64,000 nucleotides of DNA from Loktanella sp. M215 (GTDB lineage: Bacteria; Pseudomonadota; Alphaproteobacteria; Rhodobacterales; Rhodobacteraceae): contig NZ_WMEA01000001.1 in NCBI RefSeq assembly GCF_021735925.1, positions 186,001 to 250,000 of the forward strand. The letters are read 5' to 3'. A program made the position numbers and the translations under genes. Under the pieces are notes generated by a model that did no database searches, had not been told where the DNA came from, and saw nothing but the letters and a program-made list of their open reading frames with translations. Of this stretch, positions 17,523-26,624 are shown piece after piece; position 1 is the first letter of the stretch, and every line of letters starts with the position of its first letter.

Positions 17523-19106
17523 TCAGTTCTGATCCGTGCTGCCATCCGGTTCGGCCGGACCTGCGTCACCCGCATCGCCCAGCGCCAGCGCGAGGAACCG
17601 CGGATTGCCGTCGCGCCGCACCAGCAGCAGCAAGGAGGTCTGACCCGCCTCGGCCGCATTGTCGATTCGCGCCTGCAACTCTTCCGGCGTGGTGACGGGC
17701 TCCTGACCCGCATCGGTGATCAGGTCGCCTTCTGCCAGACCCTTGGCACCGGCGTCGGACGCCGGATCGACGGCGGTTATGACCAGACCGGCCCGGTCGT
17801 CCAGACCGTATTGCTCTGCCAGATCAGGCGTGACCGGAGAGACGGTCAGTCCCAGCATCTCCTGCGTGGCGTCCTCTGGTGCCGGGCCCGTATCAGAGGC
17901 CGGGAAGGCCGTGGCCTCGTCGGTCTCGCGGCGGCCCAAGGTCACATCGATCATGGTCTCGTCACCGTTGCGCAGGACCTGCATCGGGATCTTGGCGCCG
18001 ACGGCAGAGTTGCCGACCATCCGCACCAGTTCGCGCGTGTCGGTGACTTCGGTGCCGTCGTAGGACAGGATCACGTCGCCAGACAGCAGGCCCGCATCCT
18101 CTGCCGGGCCGGGGGGGACGTCGGTAATCAACGCGCCGCGCGCGCTGTCCAGACCGTCGATGGCGCTGACCATGTCCGGCGTCACGTCCTGAATGCGCAC
18201 GCCCAGCCAGCCGCGGCGGGTTTCCCCGAACTCGCGCAACTGATCGACGACGTTCGACACGACCGCGGACGACATGGCGAAACCGATGCCGATCGACCCG
18301 CCGTTCGGCGACAGGATCGCGGTGTTCACGCCGATGACTTCGCCGTCCATGTTGAACAGCGGCCCGCCAGAGTTGCCGCGGTTGATTGCGGCGTCGGTCT
18401 GGATGTAATCGTCATAGGTGCCCGACAGCGCCCGGTTGCGCGCCGACACGATGCCCGCACTGACCGAGAATCCTTGCCCCAGCGGGTTGCCCATCGCCAG
18501 CACCCAGTCGCCGACGCGCGCGCCGGTGGCGTTACTGTTGCCGAATTCCACGAATTGCAGCGGGCTGTCGTATTCGACCTTCAGCAGCGCGATATCCGTG
18601 TTGGTATCCGTGCCGACCAGCGTCGCCGGCAGTTGTTCCGCCGGTTGGCCGTCGCCCGGAAAGAACTCGATCTCGATCTCGTCGGCGCCTTCGATGACGT
18701 GGTTGTTCGTCACGATATAGCCGTCAGCCGAGATCACGAAGCCGGAGCCCAGCGCACTCGACCGGCGCGGCTGGCCACCGGGGCCGTTCTGCAGGTCGTT
18801 GAAGAAATCCTCGAACGGAGAGCCATCGGGCACGATGCCCTGCGGCCCTTCGCGACCCGCCACAGTCGTCGAGGTCGTGATGTTCACCACCGAAGGGCTG
18901 ACCTGTGCGGCAAGATCGGCAAAGGTCAGCGGACGGCCGGCGACGGCCCCGGGCAGGGCCTGTGTCGTATCTGCGGTCGTCGTCTCGGGGTTGACCTGCG
19001 CGTGACCCGGCAGGGCCTGCGCCAGCACAAGCGCTGTCGTCAGCGCCAGACCGGTCAGGATGGGGCGGGGATCGGCGCGATGTTGGACTTTTGCCTGTGA
19101 CCTCAC
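17523..19106 (-). CDS. degP: Do-family (DegP/DegQ/MucD) periplasmic serine protease
   Basis: 527-residue HtrA protease/chaperone degrading misfolded envelope proteins. After a signal sequence (ILTGLALTTALVLAQALPGHA) comes a trypsin-like domain with catalytic H136 (TNNHVIEG), D171 (NTDIALL) and S246 (GNSGGPL), then two PDZ domains (about 290-380 and 420-515). The GTG at 19106 was chosen because AAGGAG precedes it; upstream in-frame codons would add a non-signal extension. It sits downstream of hflKC, an arrangement common in Rhodobacteraceae, but a strong terminator separates it from hflC, so it likely has its own promoter in 19107-19250. Confidence 0.95.
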   Translation of the reverse strand: MRSQAKVQHRADPRPILTGLALTTALVLAQALPGHAQVNPETTTADTTQALPGAVAGRPLTFADLAAQVSPSVVNITTSTTVAGREGPQGIVPDGSPFEDFFNDLQNGPGGQPRRSSALGSGFVISADGYIVTNNHVIEGADEIEIEFFPGDGQPAEQLPATLVGTDTNTDIALLKVEYDSPLQFVEFGNSNATGARVGDWVLAMGNPLGQGFSVSAGIVSARNRALSGTYDDYIQTDAAINRGNSGGPLFNMDGEVIGVNTAILSPNGGSIGIGFAMSSAVVSNVVDQLREFGETRRGWLGVRIQDVTPDMVSAIDGLDSARGALITDVPPGPAEDAGLLSGDVILSYDGTEVTDTRELVRMVGNSAVGAKIPMQVLRNGDETMIDVTLGRRETDEATAFPASDTGPAPEDATQEMLGLTVSPVTPDLAEQYGLDDRAGLVITAVDPASDAGAKGLAEGDLITDAGQEPVTTPEELQARIDNAAEAGQTSLLLLVRRDGNPRFLALALGDAGDAGPAEPDGSTDQN

Positions 19107-19253
19107 GGGGCGGACTCCTTGGATGATTGACGCGTTGGCGCTGCTTTGACCTGAACCTAGGCTGCAAAACCGGCAACGCAAAGTCTGAATGCAGAAGCTG
19201 AACGGAACGTGACCTTTTGCCTCGAAACAGGCGGGATCATGCCCCGTCAACGG

Positions 19254-19283
19254 AAAGGGCCGGCGCGAACGCCGGCCCTTTTT
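19254..19283 (-). terminator. Rho-independent terminator after hflC
   Basis: A perfect 12-base-pair stem (AAAGGGCCGGCG paired with CGCCGGCCCTTT) closes a TTCG tetraloop on the minus strand, 22 bases after the hflC stop. The transcript end is the T-run formed by the stem's own TTT. On the plus strand the loop is CGAA with five Ts following, so it could work in both directions. Confidence 0.85.
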
Positions 19284-19305
19284 ATGATGTACGACCGATC
19301 AGGGA

Positions 19306-20352
19306 TCAGTTCACGGGGGCCGGCGCGCCTGCATCGGCAGGTGCCGGTTCGGCCGCCGCCTCTGTGTCAGCGGGCGCCGCTGGGGCAGCAGGCGCGGCAG
19401 AGGCTTCCGGTGCAGCCGCAGGGGCGGGTGTCGCCGCCGGTGCGGCCGGGGCGGACGCCGCCGCCGCTCTGGCCTGATTGGCGGTCTGTCCCTGATCGGA
19501 CTGCAGATAGTTGAAGAACTCTGAATCTGGGCTCAGCACCATCGACGACCGGCCCTGTGCGGCGAACCGCTCGTACGCCGTCATCGACCGGTAGAAGGCA
19601 AAGAACTCCGGGTCAGCGCCAAAGGCTTCGGCGAAGATGCCGTTACGCTCGGCGTCCGCCTCACCGCGGGTGATGTCGGCCTGACGCTGGGCGTCAGAGG
19701 TCAGCTCCACCACGGTGCGGTCGGCGGCGGCACGGGTCCGCTGGGCGGCCTCGTTACCGCGCGCAACCTCGTCTGCGGCCTCGCGGTCACGTTCCGCGAT
19801 CATCCGCTCGTAGGTCGCATTCAGGTTTTCCGGCGGCAGGTCCGTGCGCTTCAGCCGCACGTCGATGACCTCCAGCCCCAGTCCCCGCGCTTCGGAGATG
19901 GCGTTGTTGCGGATGCGCAGCATCAGCGCCGCACGGTCCGTCGACAGGATGTCGTTGGACGCCACGGTGCCCAGCACGTTGCGGGTCGTGTCGCGCAGGA
20001 TGCCGTCCAGACGACGGGCCGCGACTTCTTCGCCACCCGCACCGACAGCCTGCCGGAACTGGCGCACATCAACGATCCGGTAGCGGGCGAAGGCGTCGAC
20101 AACCAGACGACGATCATCCGACGGCGTGACCTCCAGCGGGTCAAGGTCGCGCGACAGGATCCGGTCGTCGTAGGTCACGACGTTCTGGATGAACGGGATC
20201 TTGAACCCAAGGCCCGGCTCTTCCTTCACCTTCACGATCTGGCCGAATTGCAGGACCAGCGCCTTTTCACGCTCGTCCACGATGAAGACCGAGGAGATGG
20301 CGATCACAATGACGACCAGCAGAGCCGGCAGCAGATAAATGGATTTCCGCAT
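19306..20352 (-). CDS. hflC: HflC, SPFH/prohibitin-family FtsH protease modulator
   Basis: 348 residues. An N-terminal signal anchor (IYLLPALLVVIVIAISSVFI) is followed by the SPFH/Band-7 domain (about 20-200) and a coiled-coil rich in Glu/Arg/Ala (about 190-245). HflC pairs with HflK to form the membrane cage around FtsH. Usual HflC length is about 290-330; here the last ~53 residues are almost pure Ala/Pro/Glu (low complexity) and would be disordered. Its start overlaps the hflK stop by one base (TGATG). A strong terminator follows. Confidence 0.95.
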   Translation of the reverse strand: MRKSIYLLPALLVVIVIAISSVFIVDEREKALVLQFGQIVKVKEEPGLGFKIPFIQNVVTYDDRILSRDLDPLEVTPSDDRRLVVDAFARYRIVDVRQFRQAVGAGGEEVAARRLDGILRDTTRNVLGTVASNDILSTDRAALMLRIRNNAISEARGLGLEVIDVRLKRTDLPPENLNATYERMIAERDREAADEVARGNEAAQRTRAAADRTVVELTSDAQRQADITRGEADAERNGIFAEAFGADPEFFAFYRSMTAYERFAAQGRSSMVLSPDSEFFNYLQSDQGQTANQARAAAASAPAAPAATPAPAAAPEASAAPAAPAAPADTEAAAEPAPADAGAPAPVN

Positions 20353-21524
20353 CAGTTCGTCCCTCCGTTCGCAGGTGCCGCAGCCGGCGCATTGCGCTGG
20401 GTGTTTCCGCCCAGCTGGTTCAGCGGCAGATAGGGCACGACGCCCTGCCCGCCCTGGCTTTCGTCAAGCAGGATGATGTCCAACTCTCCCAGCACTTTTT
20501 CCATGGTTTCCAGATAAAGCCGCTTGCGCGTCACATCCGGTGCCTTCGCGTATTCCGTCAACACGGCAGAGAAGCGGCTCGCCTCACCGGCAGCCTCGTT
20601 CACGACCTGCGCGCGGTAGCCTTCGGCCTGCTCGATGGTCTGGGCAGCCTGACCGCGGGCTTCGGCTTCGACCCGGTTGGCATAGGCATCGGCGACGTTC
20701 TGCAACCGGTCACGCTCCTGCTCGGCGTCCTGCACCTTGCGGAAGGACGCGATAACGGGCTCTGGCGGGTCGGCCTTGTCGAAGTTCACACGCACGATGT
20801 TCACACCGGATTCGTAGCTGTCCAGCGTGCTCTGGATCTCGCTCTTCAGACGCTCTGCGATCGAACCGCGGTCGCGGTTCAGGATCGGCGCCAGCTGGCT
20901 TTGGGCGATGATCTCGCGCATCACGGATTCCGACACAGCCTCGATCGTCTGTTCGGGATCGGCGAGGTTGAACAGGAATTTCTGCGGATCGTTGATGTTC
21001 CAGACCACCTGAAAATCGATGTCCACGATATTCTCGTCACCCGTCAGCATCAGCCCCGCGTCCATGCCCGACCGGCTGGTGCCGATGTCGATGGACCGTT
21101 CGGACGTGACCGGCATCACTTCGCGCGTCACGAAAGGCCAGGGTGCGAAATTCAGGCCCGGCCCGTTGGTGGACATGTAGTCGCCCAGCAGCAGTTCGAC
21201 CGATTGTTCCTCGGGCTTGACCGTATAGACCGACGCCACGACCCAGGCCACGACGACCGCCAGCACGCCAAGACCCACGGTCCCGCGCGTCAGGCGCGGA
21301 CCACCGCCGCCGCCCGTGCCGTTCGATCCGGTCCCGCCACCGCGACCGCCCATCAGGACGCGCAGCTGTTCGCGGCCCCGGTTCATCAACTCGTCGATTT
21401 CGGGAATCTGAGGCCCCTCGCCCGGTCGGCGGGGTGGCCGTGGTGGCGGTGTCTTGCCGCCGTTCTTGTCACCCCGGTTGTCGTCGCCGCCGCCCCCCCA
21501 GGGGCCCCCGTTGTTGCCTGCCAT
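20352..21524 (-). CDS. hflK: HflK, SPFH/prohibitin-family FtsH protease modulator
   Basis: 390 residues. A Gly/Asn/Pro-rich cytoplasmic head (GGPWGGGGDD..., a typical HflK feature) is followed by one membrane span at about residues 80-100 (VGLGVLAVVVAWVVASVY), the SPFH domain with YTVKPEEQSVELLLG, and a coiled coil with EAEARGQAAQTIEQAEG. It forms the HflKC complex regulating FtsH. It is co-transcribed with hflC (TGATG coupling) and lies 76 bases downstream of gor in the same direction. Confidence 0.95.
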   Translation of the reverse strand: MAGNNGGPWGGGGDDNRGDKNGGKTPPPRPPRRPGEGPQIPEIDELMNRGREQLRVLMGGRGGGTGSNGTGGGGGPRLTRGTVGLGVLAVVVAWVVASVYTVKPEEQSVELLLGDYMSTNGPGLNFAPWPFVTREVMPVTSERSIDIGTSRSGMDAGLMLTGDENIVDIDFQVVWNINDPQKFLFNLADPEQTIEAVSESVMREIIAQSQLAPILNRDRGSIAERLKSEIQSTLDSYESGVNIVRVNFDKADPPEPVIASFRKVQDAEQERDRLQNVADAYANRVEAEARGQAAQTIEQAEGYRAQVVNEAAGEASRFSAVLTEYAKAPDVTRKRLYLETMEKVLGELDIILLDESQGGQGVVPYLPLNQLGGNTQRNAPAAAPANGGTN

Positions 21525-21600
21525 CGTGTGTCAGTCTTCCTTGATGTTACGATCCTGTTCGGACCCGTTCATATGCAGATCGGGACACCGCCCCGAAAAT

Positions 21601-23097
21601 TCAAGTTGTGCGCACCGGCTTGCGCATCGTGACCAGCTCTTCGGCCATGGTGGGATGGACCGCACAGGTGCGGTCGAAATCCTCTTTCGTCGCACCCATC
21701 TTGATCGCGATGGCCGCCATCTGGATCATCTCGCCCGCATGGTCCGCGACGATGTGACACCCCAGAACCTTGCGGGTCTCGGTGCTGACGATCAGCTTCA
21801 TCAGCACACGCTGCGGCGTATCGAGGAAGGCCGTCTGCATCGGGCGGAATGCGGTGGAATAGATCTCGACACTCTCGCCCCGGCTGGTGGCATCGTCTTC
21901 CGTCTCTCCCACGGTGCCAAGTTCCGGCTGTGTAAAGACGGCGCTGGCAATCAGCGCGTGATCCACCGGCGTCGGGTTTCCCTTGAAGACGGTCTCGACA
22001 AAGGCCATCCCCTCGCGGATCGCCACGGGCGTCAGCTGAACCCGGTCGGTCACGTCGCCGATGGCATAGATCGAGGGCACGTTGGTCTGGCTGAACTCAT
22101 CGACCACGATTTCCTTGTGTCGGCCAAGGTCCACGCCTGCGGCATCAAGACCAAGGTTGTCGGTGTTGGGCGCGCGGCCCGTGGCGAACAGGACGTAATC
22201 GAAGACCTTTTCGTCGCCATTCGTGGCCCGCGTCCAGATCGGACCGGCGGCGCGCCCATCGGTAAAGCTCTTGGGGTTGCTGGCCAAGGCATTCGTCTCG
22301 CCGGCCGGCGCGCCCATCGTCGCGGCAGGCTCTGCACCGGCGGCGGCGTCGGACCCTGTAGGCATCGGCCCGCGCGGGGCCTCGCCTGCAGGGCAAAGCT
22401 CTGTCACGGTTGTGCCCGTGTGCAGGTCGATCCCCCGGTGACGCATGGATTCCGCCAGCAAGCCGCGCGCCTCGTCGTCGAAACCTTTCAGGATCTGGGC
22501 GCCCCGATGATAGACCGTCACCTTCACGCCCAGCCCCGCCATGATGCAGGCAAATTCGCAGGCGATGTAGCCCCCACCGATAATCAGCAGCGTCTCAGGC
22601 AGCTTTTCCAACAGGAACATATCGTTGGACACGATCCCCAGATCGCAGTTTTCCATCTCGGGCCGGGTCGGGTGGCCGCCGGTCGCGATCAGGATGTGCT
22701 TGGCGGTCACGGTCTTGCCGTCACCAACCTGCACCGTATGCGCATCCTGCAGGACGGCGCGGCAGTCGTGGATATCCACGCCAGAGCCATCGAGCAGGTT
22801 GCGATAGACCTGTTCAAGCCGGTCCAGTTCCTTATGCAACTTTGTGCGGAACCGGTTCCAGTCGAAATCGCCCAGCGTCGCGTCCCAGCCATAGCCCTGC
22901 GCCTCTTCTACACGCTCGGCATAGCTTGACGCGTAGACCATCAGCTTCTTAGGCACGCAGCCCCGGATGACACAGGTGCCGCCCATGCGGCTTTCCTCGG
23001 CCAGACCGACCTTGGCGCCCGTCTCGGCTGCCATGCGCGCGGCCCGCACGCCGCCGGACCCGCCACCGATGACAAAAAGATCGTAGTCGAAAGACAT
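21601..23097 (-). CDS. gor: glutathione-disulfide reductase with an internal insertion
   Basis: 498-residue flavoprotein reducing GSSG with NADPH. FAD motif GGGSGG is at 11-16, the redox-active disulfide is C42/C47 in GGTCVIRGC, the NADPH motif is GGGYIACEFA (174-183), and the active-site CAVHPTMAEE is near the C-terminus. Bacterial Gor proteins are about 450 residues. The excess is an Ala/Pro/Gly-rich insertion at about 236-291, between the NADPH-domain strand ending TVTEL and the one beginning KVFDYV. The region is in frame and should form a surface loop. The ATG at 23097 begins exactly at the FAD fold. It lies between mntH and hflK. Confidence 0.95.
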   Translation of the reverse strand: MSFDYDLFVIGGGSGGVRAARMAAETGAKVGLAEESRMGGTCVIRGCVPKKLMVYASSYAERVEEAQGYGWDATLGDFDWNRFRTKLHKELDRLEQVYRNLLDGSGVDIHDCRAVLQDAHTVQVGDGKTVTAKHILIATGGHPTRPEMENCDLGIVSNDMFLLEKLPETLLIIGGGYIACEFACIMAGLGVKVTVYHRGAQILKGFDDEARGLLAESMRHRGIDLHTGTTVTELCPAGEAPRGPMPTGSDAAAGAEPAATMGAPAGETNALASNPKSFTDGRAAGPIWTRATNGDEKVFDYVLFATGRAPNTDNLGLDAAGVDLGRHKEIVVDEFSQTNVPSIYAIGDVTDRVQLTPVAIREGMAFVETVFKGNPTPVDHALIASAVFTQPELGTVGETEDDATSRGESVEIYSTAFRPMQTAFLDTPQRVLMKLIVSTETRKVLGCHIVADHAGEMIQMAAIAIKMGATKEDFDRTCAVHPTMAEELVTMRKPVRTT

Positions 23098-23189
23098 CAA
23101 AAGGCCCCGTTGCAGCAAAATCCTGCGGCAACCTAGCCGCAACGGATCGGAAAGGCCAACGCCCCTTGCACAAACGTGACGGCTGCGGA

Positions 23190-24491
23190 TCAGCCTTTCA
23201 GAAACGGGATCGGCAGCCCCGCGACATCGGCCAGCAGGACGAAATTCAACGTCAGCACCACGGCCGAGGCCGCAATGGCCAGCGTGCGCAACACCGGTCC
23301 GGTCACGAAATCCCCCATGACACTGCGGCGCGAGGTGAAGATGATCAGCGCGATCATCGGGATCGGCAGGGCGATGGACAGCACGACCTGACTTGCCACC
23401 AGCGCAGAGGTGACATTGACCCCCATCGCGACCACGATGAAGGCCGGCGCCATGGTGACGATCCGCCGCACCAGCAGCGGGATGTTCATGCGGATGAAGC
23501 CCTGCATGATCATCTGCCCCGCCATGGTCCCGACGACACTGGACGAGACGCCGGACGCGATCAGGCTGATCAAGAAGGCCGCCGCGGCAGCGCCGCCCAG
23601 CAGCGGCGTCAGCGTGTGATAGGCGGTCTCGATCTCGGCCACTTCGGGGTTGCCCGCGTGAAAGGCCGATGCCGCCATCATTACCATCGCGATGTTGATC
23701 ATGCCCGCGACGGCAAGGGCCACCACGACCTCGATATTGGAAAAGCGCAGCACCTTGGCGCGTTCGACGTCGTTGTGGATCTTGACCCGCTGCTGCGTCA
23801 GGCCGGAATGCAGATAGATCGCATGCGGCATGACCGTCGCCCCGATGATTCCGACAGAGATCGTCAGCGCCGCAAGATCCGGCATCTGCGGCAACACGGC
23901 CCCCCGCGCCGCCTCGCCCCAGGCAATCGGCGCGATCAGAAGCTCGGCCAGATAGCACAGGCCGATCACGCCCACGAGCGTGCCCACCAGCAGTTCCATC
24001 GGGCGAAAGCCGCGGTTTTCCACCAGCAGCAGCGCATAGGTCACGATGGCCGTAATCCCCATGCCGACCATCAGCGGCAGGTTGAACAGCAAGGCCAGCC
24101 CGATGGCCCCGCCCAGAAACTCTGCCAGATCGGTTGCCATGGCCGCGATTTCCGACACGATCCACATGAACAGGACCGTCGGGCGCGAGAACCCGTCGCG
24201 GCAATGCTCTGCCAGGTTCTTGCCCGTGACGATCCCCAGCCGCGCCGACAGCGCCTGGAACAGCATCGCCACAAGGTTCGCCATGACCACAACCCACAGC
24301 AGGGCATAGCCATAGCCCGCCCCTGCCTGAATGTTCGTCGCATAGTTGCCGGGGTCCATATAGGCGACCGAGGCGATCACCGCAGGCCCCGCGAACACCA
24401 GCCACGACCGCGGCCCTTTCAGACGCCCCGCCAGCACGTCGGCCATGCGCTGCGACGTGCGGTCAGTCAGGGAAGAACTGGGCGTGGACAT
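23190..24491 (-). CDS. mntH: NRAMP-family Mn2+/Fe2+:H+ symporter
   Basis: 433 residues with about 11-12 membrane spans. It carries the NRAMP metal-site motifs DPGNYATN (first span) and VMPHAIYLHS (sixth span, MPH), which bind Mn2+ or Fe2+, so it imports divalent metal with protons. The ATG at 24491 was chosen because the upstream in-frame sequence is low in hydrophobicity and the 433-residue product matches the family. It lies 88 bases after rpiA and 92 bases before gor, in the same direction. No riboswitch is visible in the short leader; a metal-responsive operator was not identified with confidence. Confidence 0.93.
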   Translation of the reverse strand: MSTPSSSLTDRTSQRMADVLAGRLKGPRSWLVFAGPAVIASVAYMDPGNYATNIQAGAGYGYALLWVVVMANLVAMLFQALSARLGIVTGKNLAEHCRDGFSRPTVLFMWIVSEIAAMATDLAEFLGGAIGLALLFNLPLMVGMGITAIVTYALLLVENRGFRPMELLVGTLVGVIGLCYLAELLIAPIAWGEAARGAVLPQMPDLAALTISVGIIGATVMPHAIYLHSGLTQQRVKIHNDVERAKVLRFSNIEVVVALAVAGMINIAMVMMAASAFHAGNPEVAEIETAYHTLTPLLGGAAAAAFLISLIASGVSSSVVGTMAGQMIMQGFIRMNIPLLVRRIVTMAPAFIVVAMGVNVTSALVASQVVLSIALPIPMIALIIFTSRRSVMGDFVTGPVLRTLAIAASAVVLTLNFVLLADVAGLPIPFLKG

Positions 24492-24579
24492 GTCGGTGGC
24501 GCACCTTGGAATGAGAATGGTTCGCAGCACCATATGCGCCGCGTTCCCGCCCCCGTCCAGTGCGCAGATGGAATGGCTG

Positions 24580-25368
24580 TCAGTCGCCCAGATCGGCGAA
24601 CAGGTTATCACCGTCAAGAAAGTCGTACCGCGTCTCGTCGGTCTCGCCCTTGTTGATGTCGTGGACCTCGACCCGGCCATCGGCGTAACCGGTCACCACG
24701 ATATCGCAGATATCGATGAACAATCCGTTTTCCACCACGCCGGGGATCTGGTTCAGCACCAGAGCCAACTGCCGCGCATTGCCGATGCGGTTCAGGTGCA
24801 GGTCCAGAATATGATTGCCCTCGTCCGTGACGAAAGGCGTCTGGCCGTTCATCCGCAGGGTCGAGGTCGATCCCATCACGTCAAGGCCGATCAGCGCCTC
24901 TTCGACCAGCACCTTGGAGGTTTGCCAGCCGAAGGGGATCACCTCGATCGGCAGCGGGAAGGCGCCCAGCGTCTCGACCTTCTTGGACACGTCGGCAATC
25001 ACGATCATGCGGTCGCTGGCCGTCGCCACGATCTTTTCCTGCAACAGCGCACCGCCGCCACCCTTGATCAGGTTCAGCGCGCCGTCGAATTCATCCGCAC
25101 CGTCGATGGTCAGATCCAGCCACTTCGCCTCGTCCAACGAAATCACCTCGATGCCCACGTCGCGCGCCAGTTCGGCGGTCCGGGTCGAGGTCGGCACGCC
25201 CTTGATCCGCAACCCGTCATCGCGCACCATTTCGCCCAGGCACCGGACCAGCCAGGCGGCGGTGGACCCGGTGCCAAGGCCAAGTTTCATGCCGGATTCG
25301 ACGTAATCGCAGGCGCGGCGCGCGGCGACGAACTTGGCCTTGTCGATGGGGGACAGATCGGCGGGCAT
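24580..25368 (-). CDS. rpiA: ribose-5-phosphate isomerase A
   Basis: 262 residues, slightly longer than the E. coli enzyme (219) and typical of alphaproteobacteria. It interconverts ribose 5-phosphate and ribulose 5-phosphate in the pentose phosphate pathway. Signatures are LGLGTGSTAAW near residue 30, LTIDGADEFD (catalytic Asp residues) near 86-95 and IKGGGGALLQEK (catalytic Lys/Glu) near 101-112. It is the first gene of the minus-strand block rpiA-mntH-gor-hflK-hflC and is divergent from the polyketide synthase gene (155 bases between starts). Confidence 0.96.
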   Translation of the reverse strand: MPADLSPIDKAKFVAARRACDYVESGMKLGLGTGSTAAWLVRCLGEMVRDDGLRIKGVPTSTRTAELARDVGIEVISLDEAKWLDLTIDGADEFDGALNLIKGGGGALLQEKIVATASDRMIVIADVSKKVETLGAFPLPIEVIPFGWQTSKVLVEEALIGLDVMGSTSTLRMNGQTPFVTDEGNHILDLHLNRIGNARQLALVLNQIPGVVENGLFIDICDIVVTGYADGRVEVHDINKGETDETRYDFLDGDNLFADLGD

Positions 25369-25523
25369 GGGCTGGCTCCTTTACATGACGCGGGCGTTAT
25401 AGGTCCTGCGCCGGATGCAGGCGAGGGGGAAATGTCGTCTCCCCTCAGACCACCGCAACCTGTGGAGCGGAACCCGCAGCGCATCCGCAGCGTTCTGTCT
25501 TTACCGCCCAAGAGGTCATTTCC

Positions 25524-26624
25524 ATGTTACAACAGGTTTCCCCACAGGACCGCACGCTTTCGGGCACGCGGTCCACCACCGTTCTCAAGGGCATCGGTAC
25601 GGCACTGCCCGCCCATGTGCTGACGCAGGAAGACGTCCTGACTCAGGCCCGTGCCCTGCTTGCGCCGAAATATCCCTTTTTCGAAAAGCTGGTGCCCGCC
25701 TTTCAGAATGCCGGGGTCGAGCGTCGCTATAGCGTGATGCCGCTGGAGTGGTTTGCCGCCGATCACGGCTGGGCGGAACGCGGCGCGGCCTACATGAAAG
25801 GCGCCACGGCGCTGTTCATCGCCGCCGCCACGGATGCGCTGAACGCTGCTGGCCTCACCGCGGATCAGGTCGATACCATTGTCACGATCTCGTCCACCGG
25901 TATCGCCACCCCGACACTCGAAGCGCAGGCGCACCGCGCCATGGGTTTCCGCCGTGACGTGCGGCGGGTGCCGGTCTTCGGTCTGGGCTGTGCCGGCGGC
26001 ACCTCGGGCCTGTCGATTGCGCGCCGTCTGGCCGCCGCCGATCCCGGCAGCATCGTCCTGATGGTCGCGGTCGAGGCCTGCTCTTTGTCGTTCCGGGCGG
26101 ACCGCCTGCAAAAGGCTGACGTGATCGCAACGGTCCTGTTCGGTGACGGGGCGGCCGCTGCCGTCATTGGTGGCGGGACGGGCGAAGGCGGAGAGGTGAT
26201 CCTGCACGAGGGTCACGAACACCTGTTCCCGGACACCCTGCCCATCATGGGCTGGGACGTCGACGATACGGGCCTTGGCGTGATCTTCGACCGGTCCATT
26301 CCAAGTTTCGTGACGGATGAATTCCGCCCCGCCGTCACGTCGATGCTGGCCGAGGCCGGATTGCAGCTGGGTCAGATCGACCGGTTCGTCTGTCATCCCG
26401 GCGGCGCCAAGGTCGTCGAGGCGATCGAGGCCACGATGGATCTGACCCCCGGCGCACTGGACGCCGAACGCAGCGTCTTGCGCGACTTCGGCAACATGTC
26501 CGCACCGACAGCACTTTTCGTGCTGCAGCGCGTGCTTGCGGCAGGGCAGACCGGCAAGCTGGCGCTCTGCGCACTTGGCCCCGGCTTTACCGCATCCTTG
26601 CTGCCGATGACGGTGACCGCATGA
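25524..26624 (+). CDS. type III polyketide synthase (chalcone/stilbene synthase-like)
   Basis: 366-residue thiolase-fold enzyme that condenses acyl-CoA starters with malonyl-CoA. The catalytic triad is visible: C156 in FGLGCAGGTSG, H291 in VCHPGGAK and N324 in GNMSAPT. The product class (alkylpyrone, alkylresorcinol or other) cannot be read from sequence. It overlaps by ATGA with an ICMT-type methyltransferase gene, the same pairing as bpsA-bpsB of Bacillus subtilis, where the second enzyme O-methylates alkylpyrones. AGAGGT precedes the ATG. No acyl-CoA synthetase or regulator is adjacent. Confidence 0.9.
   Translation: MLQQVSPQDRTLSGTRSTTVLKGIGTALPAHVLTQEDVLTQARALLAPKYPFFEKLVPAFQNAGVERRYSVMPLEWFAADHGWAERGAAYMKGATALFIAAATDALNAAGLTADQVDTIVTISSTGIATPTLEAQAHRAMGFRRDVRRVPVFGLGCAGGTSGLSIARRLAAADPGSIVLMVAVEACSLSFRADRLQKADVIATVLFGDGAAAAVIGGGTGEGGEVILHEGHEHLFPDTLPIMGWDVDDTGLGVIFDRSIPSFVTDEFRPAVTSMLAEAGLQLGQIDRFVCHPGGAKVVEAIEATMDLTPGALDAERSVLRDFGNMSAPTALFVLQRVLAAGQTGKLALCALGPGFTASLLPMTVTA

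Noticed and set aside
17502..19100. Long plus-strand frame opposite the Do protease
   Set aside because: Arg/His/Gln-rich antisense shadow; the minus strand has the complete catalytic triad and PDZ domains.
24492..24530. Fur/Mur-type operator before mntH
   Set aside because: AATGAGAATGGTTCGC is only weakly palindromic and does not match a known MUR or Fur box well enough.
23166..24656. Long plus-strand frame opposite mntH
   Set aside because: Composition (His, Arg, Asp, Gln-rich) is that of a shadow frame, while the minus strand gives a full NRAMP protein.
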